From Actinomycetota bacterium (GTDB lineage: Bacteria; Actinomycetota; Acidimicrobiia; Spongiisociales; UBA11373), in NCBI GenBank assembly GCA_030688105.1, contig JAUYIV010000064.1, positions 1 through 11,842 of the forward strand: a stretch of DNA of 11,842 nt, read 5' to 3'. The notes under the pieces are model-generated. The model saw nothing but the letters and a program-made list of their open reading frames with translations. It did no database searches and had not been told where the DNA came from. A program made the position numbers and the translations under genes. Of the stretch, positions 5,194 through 11,835 are shown in pieces (position 1 is the first letter of the stretch; every line of letters starts with the position of its first letter).

Positions 5194-6236
5194 TGCCGGA
5201 CAAGCGGAACTCACCCGAGCACGCCGAGCTCGAGGCATCGACCGCCCGCTGGATGCTCGCCGGGCTGGTGCTCATGGGCATGTTCGTGCTTGCCTTCCCG
5301 CTGTTCCGCTTCTATGAGCCGGCCCAGCGCGCCGAGGCCCGTACCCAGCAGCAGGAGTTCCTTGCCGCCCAAGGTGCGGAGGTGTTCGCCGCCAGCTGCG
5401 AGTCCTGCCACGGGGTCGCCGGCTCCGGCGCCATCGCACCTGCGATCGGCTCGAAGGACTTCCTCGACTCGGTCGACGACCCCCAGTTGTCGCAGCTGAT
5501 CTCCGTCGGCATCCCGGGCTCGGAGATGGTGGCCTACTCCCTCGACTTCGGAGGGCCGCTGACCTCCGAGGAGATAACCGCGGTCACCACCTACCTGCGG
5601 TCGCTCGAGGAGGGCGCGCCCCAAATGGCCAACTGGCGCACTCCGCTGGACGACACGAGCCTCAGCGGACGGGACTTGTTCGTTCTCGCCTGCTCGCGCT
5701 GTCATGGCGTCGACCTGAAGGGGGACGTCGAGCTCGGCTACCCCGACATCTCCCAGGGCTCGATCACCCAGCAGGAGAGCGACGAGTGGATCATCGCCCG
5801 AATCTCGGATGGGTACAAAGAGATGCCACGGTTCGGGCGCGTCCTAACCCAGGATCAGATCGCGTCCATCGTCGTCTTCTTGCGCTTCGGAACCGACGTG
5901 CCGGTGACGACGACGACCGCCCCCACCACCGGCACCACCGTACCCGGGCAACCCACGACGACGACCATCGAGGCGAATCCCGACAACGATGACGTGCTGG
6001 CCCTGGGAGAGGTGTTGTTCCAGCAGCGTGCCGGGGGCCACGGCTGCCAAGAGTGTCACGGGTCCGATGCCGGCGGTACACCGAACGGGCCGAACATCAC
6101 GGGAGCTTCCCGGACGGCGATCACCAATGCGCTGAACGGTGGAATCCCGGACATGGACTTCCAGCAGAAGCTGACGGCCGACGAGGTCGAAGCGGTGTAC
6201 CGGTATCTGTTGTGGCTGACCGGGCGGGAGGGGTAG
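5193..6236 (+). CDS. Membrane-anchored triheme cytochrome c
   Basis: This 347-aa protein is the electron exit of the complex. A single N-terminal anchor (residues 20-40) is followed by three class I-like cytochrome c domains. The heme sites are C69-E-S-C72-H73, C167-S-R-C170-H171 and C285-Q-E-C288-H289. Plausible distal Met ligands are M112 (GSEMVAYS), M211 (YKEMPRF) and M321 (IPDMDF), each followed by the usual C-terminal helix ending in a YLR, FLR or YLL block. Domains 1 and 2 are adjacent, whereas domain 3 hangs on a Thr/Pro-rich linker (238-258) and probably moves freely to reach acceptors. The ATG at 5193 overlaps the Rieske TGA by one base, so it belongs to the same transcript. It is the last gene of the operon; I see no convincing terminator in the 166 bases before the convergent gene's end. 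Confidence 0.93.
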   Translation: MPDKRNSPEHAELEASTARWMLAGLVLMGMFVLAFPLFRFYEPAQRAEARTQQQEFLAAQGAEVFAASCESCHGVAGSGAIAPAIGSKDFLDSVDDPQLSQLISVGIPGSEMVAYSLDFGGPLTSEEITAVTTYLRSLEEGAPQMANWRTPLDDTSLSGRDLFVLACSRCHGVDLKGDVELGYPDISQGSITQQESDEWIIARISDGYKEMPRFGRVLTQDQIASIVVFLRFGTDVPVTTTTAPTTGTTVPGQPTTTTIEANPDNDDVLALGEVLFQQRAGGHGCQECHGSDAGGTPNGPNITGASRTAITNALNGGIPDMDFQQKLTADEVEAVYRYLLWLTGREG

Positions 6237-6325
6237 GGAGCCTCGCCGCGCCCGGCTTGTCCAGGGCCCATGGCAACGGCAAGACCTCGGGCGGACGTGT
6301 AGAGGAGCGATCGGACGGCGGATCG

Positions 6326-6381
6326 TGCCCGTCTGCGATCAGCCTTCGGCCTTCAGCCCTCGGCCATCAGCCGGCCGTCGA
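6326..6381. repeat. Degenerate heptamer tandem repeat tract B
   Basis: Eight consecutive 7-base units read tgcccgt, ctgcgat, cagcctt, cggcctt, cagccct, cggccat, cagccgg and ccgtcga. The register and opening units (tgcccgt, then tgcga) match tract A at the window start, and the later cggccat/cggcctt units match tract D. It lies between the convergent ends of the cytochrome operon and the next gene. Confidence 0.6.
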
Positions 6382-6402
6382 CCGTGCGCCGTTGGCGCGC
6401 TC

Positions 6403-6819
6403 CTAGAAGCAGGCGCTGTTGTCGACGGTCCCCAGGGTGGTGATCTCGAGGATCTGGCCGTTCTTGGCGAAGGCCGTGTAGCCCACCTCGTACGTCGACC
6501 CGAAGCTCTCTCCGGCGGCGATGAACTCGACGTTCCCTGACCTCGTCTCGCCACGCTCGAGCGACGTGAGATACTCGTAGTTGGCGCCGCCGCGGGTGCC
6601 CTGCTGCCAGTAGTGCACAACCACGGCCGTGGCCTGCCGGCCCTTGCTCTCCAGGGTGATCTCGAAATCGACGCTGCAATCGCCGTTGGGGGTGAACGCA
6701 GCGGCCGAGATCGCCTCTGGCTTCCCGGCGAGCGCGGGCGTCGCCACCCATACCATTGCCACCACCGCCGCCAACGCTACGGCGAACCTCGAAGACCTGA
6801 CGAAACTGTTTCGGCTCAT
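6403..6819 (-). CDS. Small secreted beta-rich protein, unknown function
   Basis: This is a 138-aa protein with a Sec signal peptide: basic MSRNSFVRSSR, a hydrophobic core to residue 28, and a probable cleavage after ALA (29-31). The mature 107 residues alternate hydrophobic and polar positions like a small beta-sandwich (VDFEITLES, TAVVVHYWQQG, GNVEFIAAG, EVGYTAFAKNG). It carries just two Cys, one near the start (C48) and one next to the end (C137), which probably form a disulfide tying the ends together. No cofactor motif is seen and I do not recognise a family. The start is secure: a strong ribosome site (ggagg, complement of 6826-6830) lies 6 bases before the ATG. It converges on the cytochrome operon and has no evident partner. 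Confidence 0.72.
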   Translation of the reverse strand: MSRNSFVRSSRFAVALAAVVAMVWVATPALAGKPEAISAAAFTPNGDCSVDFEITLESKGRQATAVVVHYWQQGTRGGANYEYLTSLERGETRSGNVEFIAAGESFGSTYEVGYTAFAKNGQILEITTLGTVDNSACF

Positions 6820-6940
6820 CGCTTTCCTCCGCTAAGCCCTTGCGTCGGTATCGGCGTTTTGCGGTTCGGAACTTGAGAGGGCAAAACCAATCCTCGCGAG
6901 ATCACTAGTCATTGGACTCTGCCCTGGTCGGCCAGACAGA

Positions 6941-6968
6941 CCGGCCCGCACCTTTCGATGCGGGCCGG
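6941..6968 (-). terminator. Hairpin downstream of the 7002-7478 cupredoxin gene
   Basis: A perfect 10-bp stem (ccggcccgca / tgcgggccgg) with an 8-base loop lies 33 bases beyond the cupredoxin stop codon, before the next minus-strand gene. There is no real T-tract, so it would be an atypical GC-rich terminator or an mRNA-end stabilising structure. Confidence 0.55.
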
Positions 6969-7001
6969 CGTTCTTTGGTGGACCGGGTTCGGCCCGTCGC
7001 T

Positions 7002-7478
7002 CTACGGCTCGACGACGAGGGTGCCCGTCAGTTCGGTCGGGTGCGTGTCGCACCAGTACTGGTACTCGCCGGGGGTGTCCACGGTAAAGGTCAGCGTATC
7101 GGTCGACGGCGTCGAGGTGTTGATCGGCGTGAAGTAGTGGCTGTCGCCGATCTGGAAGTGAATGTTGTGCGGCTCGTCGGCGCCGGTGTCGTTGTCGGTG
7201 AAGGTCACCACGACCTCCTGACCGGCCTTGATCGTGACTTCGTCAGGGTCGAAGGCGCCGCCGACGGCGATGATCGTGACCTCCTGCGACCCGCCCGCCG
7301 GAGCCGTGGTCGCGGTGCCCGCGGTAGTGGTCGTAGCCGTGCCTGCCGTGGTCGATGTCGACGCAACAGTGGTGGCCACGGTCGTCGCCGCGGTCGTTGG
7401 AGTGCCTGAGTCATCGCCGCAAGCCGCTGCGATCAGGGAGAGTGCTGCCACCAGCACGATCGCGTGAACGCCCTTCAT
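7002..7478 (-). CDS. Plastocyanin/amicyanin-like blue-copper lipoprotein
   Basis: This is a 158-aa lipoprotein. The signal ends in lipobox AAAC (Cys20). A Thr/Ala-rich spacer (27-60) of the kind that lifts domains off the membrane follows, then a single cupredoxin domain (65-158). Copper ligand positions visible are H104 in DEPHNIHF and C143 and H146 in YQYWCDTHP. The axial Met expected just before the final Gly is missing: the loop reads THPTELTGTL, with Leu150 or Glu149 in that place. It probably carries one-electron traffic outside the cell. With a Leu-type axial position the copper would have a raised potential, as in some laccases; this is inference. ATG 7478 has a strong site (aggagg, complement of 7485-7490) 6 bases upstream. 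The frame stays open to 7712, but that region lacks secretion character and overlaps the divergent leader. It is divergent from the beta-propeller gene, which suggests shared control. Confidence 0.88.
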   Translation of the reverse strand: MKGVHAIVLVAALSLIAAACGDDSGTPTTAATTVATTVASTSTTAGTATTTTAGTATTAPAGGSQEVTIIAVGGAFDPDEVTIKAGQEVVVTFTDNDTGADEPHNIHFQIGDSHYFTPINTSTPSTDTLTFTVDTPGEYQYWCDTHPTELTGTLVVEP

Positions 7479-7536
7479 CGAATGCCTCCTCGAGTGAGTG
7501 GTCCCGGAGACCGTACGAATCGACAATGCCGCGAGG

Positions 7537-7576
7537 TAGGGGCCTATTGCGCCCTTCGGTGTGCCGAAGGCCCCTA
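7537..7576. promoter_or_regulatory. Nested inverted repeats between divergent cupredoxin and propeller genes
   Basis: A 9-bp inverted repeat (taggggcct at 7537-7545, aggccccta at 7568-7576) encloses a second one (ccttcgg 7553-7559, ccgaagg 7564-7570, loop tgtg). The right arms overlap, so only one stem can form at a time. The site lies 58 bases from one start and 124 from the other. It could be an operator for the divergent pair or alternative leader RNA folds for the propeller gene. No promoter boxes were confidently found. Confidence 0.45.
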
Positions 7577-7700
7577 GGTGGGCATCACCCCGCTCCCTAC
7601 CTTCACCCCAACTGGTCGACGCAAGCGAGAGGGATTGGGGCATGCGCGCCGATCGCTCCCCGGGGCGAAGACCGAAAGAACAGACCTCTGGGAGGATGAA

Positions 7701-9278
7701 ATGAGTCGACACAGAAGGCCGGGGTTCGCTCCCCGGCTGATCGTCGTCGCTGCGGTGATGGCCATGGTGGCCGCCGCCTGCGACAGCGGCGGGGGATTCT
7801 CACAGGCAGACATCGACGCGGCAGTCGCGGACAAGGACGCCGCGATCGCCGCCCTGCAAACGCAGCTCGCCAGTGCCTCCGTCGAGACCGATGTGGTCCA
7901 GGTGGGCCAGCTGGCCCCGCCGCCGGGTGGGTTCCAGGTCCCCGGTGATGGATGGGCCAACGAGGAGTCGGTGCGAGGCGGGCTCTGGCTCGTCGCCGAG
8001 TTCGACGACTCCAACGAGGGCCCCGACGCGTGGGACATCGCGGCGCACCCGCGGGTGTACTTCACCAGCGAGTCGTACGACAGCAACTTCATCGGCGCAC
8101 TGCCTGAAGAAGAGCAGCCGGAGAACTTCATCGGCTGGCACGCCATCGATGCCTACTCGAAGGAGGTCGTCGCCTCGGCGCTCTACCAATACAAGGATCC
8201 GATCACTCGCGGTCCGCATGGCGTCGGCGTCTCGCCGGACGGCAAGTGGGGATACGTCGGCTGGTCGGAGACCCCCGAAGGCGGATCGCAGGTCAGCTAC
8301 GTCGGGATCATCAACATTCGGACGATGAAGCTCGACAAGATCCTGATGACCGACGCTCCCTTCCAGGGCGGCCGGCGCAGCCAGGCGCTGCACCACATTC
8401 AGGCGTGGACCATGGACGAAACCGATGAAGAGTTCGTCATCCTCCAGTGGGGCTTCGGCGCCAATGGAGGACCGCACCACATCCTCAACCCCAACGATGA
8501 CAACCGGGTGTACCGGTCCATCACCTACGACGACGTGAAGCCGATGGGTCACCCGTTCACGACGCCGTCCCCTGATGGCAAGTACCTGTACATCTCAATG
8601 GGCGCCAACTGGATCCGTGAGGCCGAGTTCCCGGCGGCAGCGGTCGCCAAGTTCGACGTCACCACAGGGACCAGTGAGGTGATCGAGCACACCGGGCGTC
8701 ATCCGATCGGGATCACCCACACCCAGGACGGCAAGTACACGTACGTGGTCGACGGGACCAGCAGCCAGCTGTACAAGGTCGACAACGAACTGAACGAGGT
8801 GGTCGGTCACACCAGCACCGGCATCGCCGGCCCGTATGGGATCTGTTTGAACTGGGACGAGACCGAGGCGTGGATCAACGGGAAGGGCGAGGGCACCGCA
8901 AACCTCGGCAACTCGATGTCGATCTTCGACCTGGTGTCGTTCCGGGCATCGCGCGAACACGGGAACACGCCGTTCTACCTCGGTGGATCGGCCTCCTCTG
9001 TGGACCACTGTGCCCTCCACCCGGATCCGGAAGTGAATGAGGTCTGGATCTCGAACATGAAGGGTTGGGAGACCATCGTGGTCGACCTCAACACCTACAC
9101 GGTCGAGGCCTACATCCCGACCCCGCACAGCGGTGACACCCACGGCATGGCGTTCGTGTGGTACGACGGCGGATGGGACAGCGGCGTCCTCATGGGCGAC
9201 CAGGGTGGCCCGAAGGCGCAGGTGTTCCAGGACATGGTCAAGGCAAACGCGGAGGCCGCAGCGGCTGCCGGCGGCTGA
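7701..9278 (+). CDS. His-rich beta-propeller lipoprotein
   Basis: This is a 525-aa exported lipoprotein. The signal ends in AAAC (Cys27), a short coiled-coil-like spacer spans residues 34-60, and a propeller covers about 90-510. Repeated blade units carry SPDGK-type turns: HGVGVSPDGKWGYVGW (173-188), the PSPDGKYLYISM turn (289-300), THTQDGKYTYVVDG (339-352) and the ALHPDPEVNEVWISN turn (438-452). About seven blades can be counted. Blades tend to open with His: H173, H231-H232, H284, H334, H436 and H481, plus an HH at 259-260. One blade opens with Tyr379 instead. This recalls the nitrous-oxide reductase propeller, whose CuZ cluster uses seven His including one adjacent pair, but no CuA domain is present. 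Other options are a YVTN/lactonase-like or methanethiol oxidase-like propeller. ATG 7701 has gggagga at 7690-7695; an in-frame start at 7578 would bury the signal. The substrate is unknown. Confidence 0.85.
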   Translation: MSRHRRPGFAPRLIVVAAVMAMVAAACDSGGGFSQADIDAAVADKDAAIAALQTQLASASVETDVVQVGQLAPPPGGFQVPGDGWANEESVRGGLWLVAEFDDSNEGPDAWDIAAHPRVYFTSESYDSNFIGALPEEEQPENFIGWHAIDAYSKEVVASALYQYKDPITRGPHGVGVSPDGKWGYVGWSETPEGGSQVSYVGIINIRTMKLDKILMTDAPFQGGRRSQALHHIQAWTMDETDEEFVILQWGFGANGGPHHILNPNDDNRVYRSITYDDVKPMGHPFTTPSPDGKYLYISMGANWIREAEFPAAAVAKFDVTTGTSEVIEHTGRHPIGITHTQDGKYTYVVDGTSSQLYKVDNELNEVVGHTSTGIAGPYGICLNWDETEAWINGKGEGTANLGNSMSIFDLVSFRASREHGNTPFYLGGSASSVDHCALHPDPEVNEVWISNMKGWETIVVDLNTYTVEAYIPTPHSGDTHGMAFVWYDGGWDSGVLMGDQGGPKAQVFQDMVKANAEAAAAAGG

Positions 9279-9306
9279 GCCTCCCACTCCCACATCTGAC
9301 GATCGT

Positions 9307-9336
9307 ATGTGCCCCCGGCTCCGGCCGGGGGCACAT
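9307..9336 (+). terminator. Hairpin after the beta-propeller gene
   Basis: A perfect 13-bp stem (atgtgcccccggc / gccgggggcacat) with loop tccg starts 28 bases after the propeller stop codon. It lacks a following T-run, as is common for GC-rich actinobacterial terminators. It probably ends or protects the propeller transcript and separates it from the kinase gene. Confidence 0.7.
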
Positions 9337-9396
9337 CTCGTGTAAGGGCCATCGCCACCCCTTGCCCGTCACCCTTTTCTCGGGCATGAAAGCGCC

Positions 9397-9431
9397 CTGT
9401 GACCGGCAACGGGCAACGGGCAACGGGGTTG
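9397..9431. repeat. Degenerate heptamer tandem repeat tract C
   Basis: The units are cctgtga, cggcaac, gggcaac, gggcaac and ggggttg. The gggcaac core is the reverse complement of the gttgccc phase of tract A, so the same element occurs here in the opposite orientation. It lies in the leader region of the kinase gene, between a hairpin and the start. A second C-rich stretch with tgcccgt (9363-9369) precedes it. Confidence 0.55.
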
Positions 9432-9499
9432 GCCCTCCTCAAGCGTCCGCCCTCCGGGGTCGATACCCCAAGAGGCATCGACGTTCCCCGAGGTGACCC

Positions 9500-11545
9500 T
9501 TGGCCGCGTTCAACGAAGACCTTGAGCTCCAGCGGCTTTTCGCCGGGGAGATCGAGGAGAGATCGGCTCGTCTCGTGGCGGGTGCCGCCCGCCTCGGTGG
9601 GGGCGAGCCGGAAGACGACTTCCTCGCCGACATGGTGCGCGAGGGCCACACGATCAAGGGGACCGCCCGGATGATGGGCTACAGCGCGGTCTCCGACGCG
9701 GGCAAACTCCTCGAGGACGTGTGGAGATCCGTTCGAGAGGGTGAGCTCCAGCCCGACCGTGATCTGGCGGGGTCCCTCGAACGACTGGCCAGAGAGTTGC
9801 AGGGCGCCGTCGCTGCCGATCCGGCAACGGGCACGCCGGGACTGGCAACCGGGATGCGAGACCTTCGCCGGTCGCTCGCGATGGATCGGCTGGCGATCGA
9901 GGAGCTCGTCCCGGAGGAAGCGGTCGGCTCTCGCGGCGACTACGGCGACCTCGGCGGCCTGCTCGGAAGCCTCGACTCCTGGGCGTTCGGCGAGAACACC
10001 CGCGTCAACGCCGCCAGCCTGTTCCGCCTGATCAATGAGATCTGCTCCCTGAGGGTGGACGCCGAGGCCGTGGTCGCCGCCGTCGGCGAGGTCACCCGAA
10101 GCCTCGACGATCCCAGCGCACGGGACGAGTCTTTGCTTCGTCTCGGCTCGATGGTGGAGGCGACGGAGAAGGCCGTCATCGATCTGCAGACCCGAGCCGT
10201 CGAACTCGCCGCAGCGCCACTCAGCGAGATCACGAGCACGTTCCGTCAGCTCGTGCGGTACGTGTCGCGGAAGGCGGGCAAGGAGATCAGGTTCGAGCTG
10301 GTGGGTGACCAGAACACCGCCGACCGCCAGGTCCTCGAGCGGCTCTCCGATGCGCTCCGACATCTCTTGGTCAACTCGGTGGAGCATGGGGTGGAGCTGC
10401 CCGACGACCGCGTCGCCGCCGGCAAGCCACGCACCGCCACGGTCGCCCTTCGGGCGGAGGCCACCGACCATCGCCTCTCCATCGTCGTCGAAGACGACGG
10501 CCGAGGCGTCGACTGGGACGCGGTCCGTCGTGCCGCCGTGGAGAGCGGCCTGTTGCCCGAAGGGGGGTCGGCGGACACCGAATCTCTACGGTCGCTTCTG
10601 TTCGCCCCGAGCTTCTCCACCTCTCGACCCAGCGACCTCGCCGGCGACGGGCAGGGGCTGGCGGTGGTCGCCGAGGCCGTCGAGGCCCTCCATGGCAGCC
10701 TCACCCTGGAGACCGAGCCCGGCCAGGGCACCAGGGTGTCGATCACCGTGCCCACCAGCCGTGCGCTGCAGGATGTCGTGCTGATCGTGGCCGCCGGTCA
10801 GACCTGGGGCATTCCCGAGCTGGCAGTGCTGGATCGAATCGCCCTGGATACCGTCGACGTGCTCGAGACCCCGCAGCGGACCGAGATGAGCTGGCGGGGA
10901 GCGACGGTGCCCGTCACGTCCTTTGCCGAGGCAGTCGGGCTCCGCGAGACGGCCGAGCTCACCAAGGTCCTGGTCGTGTCGAGCCCGGTGGGCCCGGTCG
11001 GGTTCATGGTCGTCGACGAGATCGGCAGGCGGCAGGTTGCGGCGCGCGGGCTCGGGCCGGTGCTCGACGGCGTGCGCCACCTCACGGGAGCCGCGCTGCT
11101 CGGCGGCGGCGACGTCGTGGTGCTCGTCGATCCGAGCCGGCTGGCCGAGCGTGCCCGGGCCGTGACGAAGCCCATCGGCCCGCGGCTGCGCGTGCTCGTC
11201 ATCGACGACTCCCGCGGTGCCCGTCAGGTTGTCGGAGGAGCGCTCGGCTCGGCCGGGTTCGAGGTCGACCTGGCCGGGAGTCCCACCGAAGCGCTGTCCG
11301 TGCTCGCCGAGCAGGAATTCGACGCCATCGTCATGGACTACGTACTGCCTACCATGGATGGAGCCACCTTGGCCGGAAGGGTCCGAGACCTGGGAATCGA
11401 CGCTCCCATCGTCATGCTCTCCGGCGCTGCCACCGCGGAGGATCAGAGCCGTGCCCTCGAGGCGGGTGCCAACGCCTACCTGGACAAGGACGACGTGCGC
11501 AAAGGTGCGCTCGCGGAACTGATCCATGATCTGACCGACGCGTAG
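9500..11545 (+). CDS. CheA-type hybrid histidine kinase with C-terminal receiver
   Basis: This is a 681-aa cytoplasmic signalling kinase. An N-terminal HPt domain (about 1-105) carries the phosphoacceptor His50 in EGHTIKGTARMMG. A linker/dimerisation region (about 130-245) follows. The CheA-type ATPase covers about 246-418: N-box HLLVNSVEHGVE (288-299), G1 DDGRGVD (332-338), F-box LLFAPSFST (366-374) and G2 GDGQGLAVV (382-390). A CheW-like domain spans about 420-555. A receiver (about 563-681) has acidic D569-D570, phosphoacceptor D613 in VMDYVLPTMDG, S641 and K663. The same protein can therefore autophosphorylate and pass phosphate to an internal receiver. The layout resembles ChpA/PilL or FrzE-type kinases rather than flagellar CheA. 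There is no CheW, CheY, receptor or methylation gene in the window, so its input and output are unknown. TTG 9500 follows gaggtga (9490-9496), and the HPt helix begins at once, which supports this start. Confidence 0.93.
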   Translation: MAAFNEDLELQRLFAGEIEERSARLVAGAARLGGGEPEDDFLADMVREGHTIKGTARMMGYSAVSDAGKLLEDVWRSVREGELQPDRDLAGSLERLARELQGAVAADPATGTPGLATGMRDLRRSLAMDRLAIEELVPEEAVGSRGDYGDLGGLLGSLDSWAFGENTRVNAASLFRLINEICSLRVDAEAVVAAVGEVTRSLDDPSARDESLLRLGSMVEATEKAVIDLQTRAVELAAAPLSEITSTFRQLVRYVSRKAGKEIRFELVGDQNTADRQVLERLSDALRHLLVNSVEHGVELPDDRVAAGKPRTATVALRAEATDHRLSIVVEDDGRGVDWDAVRRAAVESGLLPEGGSADTESLRSLLFAPSFSTSRPSDLAGDGQGLAVVAEAVEALHGSLTLETEPGQGTRVSITVPTSRALQDVVLIVAAGQTWGIPELAVLDRIALDTVDVLETPQRTEMSWRGATVPVTSFAEAVGLRETAELTKVLVVSSPVGPVGFMVVDEIGRRQVAARGLGPVLDGVRHLTGAALLGGGDVVVLVDPSRLAERARAVTKPIGPRLRVLVIDDSRGARQVVGGALGSAGFEVDLAGSPTEALSVLAEQEFDAIVMDYVLPTMDGATLAGRVRDLGIDAPIVMLSGAATAEDQSRALEAGANAYLDKDDVRKGALAELIHDLTDA

Positions 11546-11610
11546 CCAGGGAGCCGCCCACGGCATCGCCAAAGAGGGTATCGGGACAAGCGTGACCAGC
11601 CCGATCTGGC

Positions 11611-11766
11611 TCAGTGGTTGGGCGGCGACGTGCCTCGGGAGCCCTGATCCGCCTGGGAGCGAAGCTCATCATGCAAGGGACTCCGGAACCTCGGCGACAC
11701 CACCGTGCCATCGAGCCACTCATTCAGTGAGGCCGCCTCGGTGGAGATGAAGCGCATCGAGGTCAT
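11611..11766 (-). CDS. Possible small protein (51 aa), weak support
   Basis: The frame from ATG 11766 to TGA 11611 encodes 51 residues with mostly G or C at third codon positions, like the real genes nearby. The sequence (starting MTSMRFISTEAASLNEWL) is soluble, with no signal, helix or metal motif. No ribosome site is visible before 11766 or before the next ATG at 11757. The frame can be opened further to 11814, but that part is the hairpin and heptamer tract. I do not recognise it. It may be a small gene, a gene remnant or a chance ORF. Confidence 0.27.
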   Translation of the reverse strand: MTSMRFISTEAASLNEWLDGTVVSPRFRSPLHDELRSQADQGSRGTSPPNH

Positions 11767-11771
11767 GTTCA

Positions 11772-11802
11772 CAGCGGTGGGCGCGCAACGCGCCCACCGC
11801 TG
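11772..11802. terminator. Perfect 14-bp GC-rich hairpin
   Basis: The two arms (cagcggtgggcgcg at 11772-11785 and its exact complement at 11789-11802) are separated by the loop caa. There is no T-run on either side. It may end transcription from the kinase gene, 227 bases upstream, or from a gene beyond the window on the other strand. It directly abuts heptamer tract D, much as the 9307-9336 hairpin lies near tract C. Confidence 0.5.
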
Positions 11803-11835
11803 GCCATCGGCCATCGGCCTTCCACCATCCGCCGG
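11801..11835. repeat. Degenerate heptamer tandem repeat tract D
   Basis: The units are tggccat, cggccat, cggcctt, ccaccat and ccgccgg. The cggccat and cggcctt units are identical to units of tract B near 6350, about 5.5 kb away. It lies at the base of the 11772-11802 hairpin, near the window end. Confidence 0.55.

Noticed and set aside
3399..6236. Standard actinobacterial qcrCAB (bc1-type with fused cytochrome b)
   Set aside because: Cytochrome b is split into a four-helix and a three-helix protein, helix D has Hx14H spacing, and the gene order differs from qcrCAB.
6237..6402. Intrinsic terminator for the cytochrome operon
   Set aside because: I searched the stretch and saw only short or imperfect stems and no T-run.
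7479..7712. N-terminal extension of the second cupredoxin to 7712
   Set aside because: It would bury the lipoprotein signal and overlap the propeller gene start. ATG 7478 has a strong ribosome site.
7701..9278. Straight annotation as nosZ
   Set aside because: There is no CuA cupredoxin domain, the His order differs and no nos accessory genes are present. It is kept as a hypothesis only.
9397..9431. Heptamer tracts as CRISPR arrays
   Set aside because: Units are only 7 bases with no spacers, and there are no cas genes.
9110..10471. Long minus-strand open frame spanning the propeller end and kinase start
   Set aside because: It crosses two real plus-strand genes and a hairpin terminator, and its product shows no recognisable domain.
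10586..11572. 328-codon minus-strand frame opposite the kinase CheW and receiver domains
   Set aside because: It shadows a gene with complete motifs, and its low-complexity His/Gly/Asp-rich composition is typical of antisense reading.
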